DNA of 64,000 nucleotides. Source: Anaerolineales bacterium. Its GTDB lineage: Bacteria > Chloroflexota > Anaerolineae > 4572-78 > J111. Positions within the stretch are counted from its first letter, which is position 1, and each line of letters opens with the position of its first letter. A program made the position numbers and the translations under genes. The DNA lies in assembly GCA_015075185.1 (NCBI GenBank), contig JABTUW010000007.1, forward strand, positions 186,001 to 250,000. The letters run 5' to 3'. Of the stretch, positions 63,489 to 64,000 are shown piece after piece. The notes beneath the pieces are model-generated. The model was given only the letters and a program-made list of their open reading frames with translations. It was not told the DNA's origin and did not search any database.

Positions 63489-64000
63489 GTGCGTACAGGT
63501 TCTTACATCAACGGCCAATGGATTCATCCCCGGTCGGAGCGGCTGGTGCGGAACATTAACCCGGCTGACCCAGGCGATGTGCTGGCGGAGTTCCCGGCGG
63601 CGACAGCCGCAGAAGCCCAGCAGGCGATTGAGGCCGCTGCGGCCGCTTTTCGGGATTGGAAAAATACGCCTGGTCCGGAGCGAGGCCGGGTGCTGTGGCG
63701 GGCGGCCAATATCGCCCGGCAGCGGGTAGATGAAATTGCCCGGACCATGACCCGCGAGGAAGGCAAAATCTTGAAAGAGGCCAAGGGGGAGGCGCTCAAG
63801 GGTATTTCGCTGCTGGAATATTATGCCGGCGAGGGCTTCCGGGTCCACGGCAAAACCCTGCCTTCGGAGGCGCGCGATACCTTCACCTACACTATTCGCC
63901 GCCCGTTGGGCGTGGTGGGGCTGATTGCTCCGTGGAACTTTCCCTGGGCCATTCCGGTCTGGAAATCGGCCCCGGCACTGGTGGCGGGGAACACGGTGGT
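63489..64000 (+). CDS. NAD(P)-dependent aldehyde dehydrogenase, 3'-partial
   Basis: The first 170 codons of a gene that runs off the window. It starts at GTG (63489) with GGAGGG before it. The N-terminal ALDH parts are visible: SYINGQWI, NINPADPGDVLAEFP, and the NAD-binding approach VGLIAPWNFPWAIPVWKSAPAL. The catalytic Cys and Glu lie beyond the end. The wording near the N-terminus is of the succinate- or ketoglutarate-semialdehyde type, but substrate cannot be fixed. A palindrome lies just upstream. Confidence 0.85.
   Translation, partial: MRTGSYINGQWIHPRSERLVRNINPADPGDVLAEFPAATAAEAQQAIEAAAAAFRDWKNTPGPERGRVLWRAANIARQRVDEIARTMTREEGKILKEAKGEALKGISLLEYYAGEGFRVHGKTLPSEARDTFTYTIRRPLGVVGLIAPWNFPWAIPVWKSAPALVAGNTV

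Overview
The window reads as a chromosomal segment of a bacterium in the Chloroflexota, most likely Anaerolineae-like. This is inference: there is no rRNA or marker phylogeny here. It rests on the mix of a form I CO dehydrogenase cluster, an archaeal-style Mre11/Rad50-NurA-HerA operon, a two-CIRCE groESL operon, three tandem family-5 solute-binding lipoproteins, and many small palindromic repeats in the gaps. By eye most genes are GC-rich. The glycosyltransferase at the left edge and the sbcD-to-herA block (about 34.7-43.3 kb) are visibly AT-richer.

Layout. 0-2.4 kb: a GT39-like membrane glycosyltransferase cut by the window edge, whose 3' end is interrupted by a complete IS1-like element (1097-2350) with 26-bp inverted repeats and an 8-bp target duplication. 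2.4-6.9 kb: a methyltransferase, an SppA-like membrane protease and a DUF4350-like secreted protein. 7-15 kb: three paralogous oligopeptide-type binding proteins and two permeases, with no ATPase. 15-21 kb: a RidA protein, ArgRS with a degenerate HIGH motif, a zinc-ribbon membrane protein and a long multi-domain RecQ. 21-24.7 kb: an MNT gene with a decayed HEPN partner, groES-groEL under CIRCE control, and tRNA genes for Thr and Pro (two). 24.8-34.5 kb: an MBL-fold protein with an altered metal motif, gyrA, a remnant of cdsA, polA and a beta-propeller protein. 34.7-43.3 kb: sbcD, sbcC, nurA, an unknown gene and herA, tightly packed. 43.3-51.4 kb: a MaoC protein, an XdhC/CoxI protein fused to two YHS domains, and an acetoin-type 2-oxoacid dehydrogenase operon (CMD, acoX, acoA, acoB, acoC, SnoaL). 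51.5-61.5 kb: coxL, coxS, coxM (form I active site AYRCSFR), a NarL-type two-component system, SMP-30, a CoxE-like VWA protein, a cupin and a CoxD-like MoxR ATPase, all on the minus strand. 61.9-64 kb: a PotD-like binding protein behind a perfect consensus promoter and a long leader, then an aldehyde dehydrogenase cut by the window end.

How the genes work together. The cox genes would let the cell oxidise CO aerobically as an energy supplement. CoxD, CoxE and the XdhC/CoxI-YHS protein are plausible cofactor-insertion helpers, and the adjacent histidine kinase and regulator are plausible controllers. SbcCD/Mre11-Rad50 with NurA and HerA would form a double-strand-break end-resection machine.

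The most unusual non-coding signal is a family of short mobile elements at 17751-17843, 50613-50770 and 59879-60107. They share the ends TCAATGTCATTAAGTTAAG, each is flanked by an exact 8-bp direct repeat, each carries a different internal hairpin, and one of them has a second, different palindromic element inserted into it with its own target duplication.
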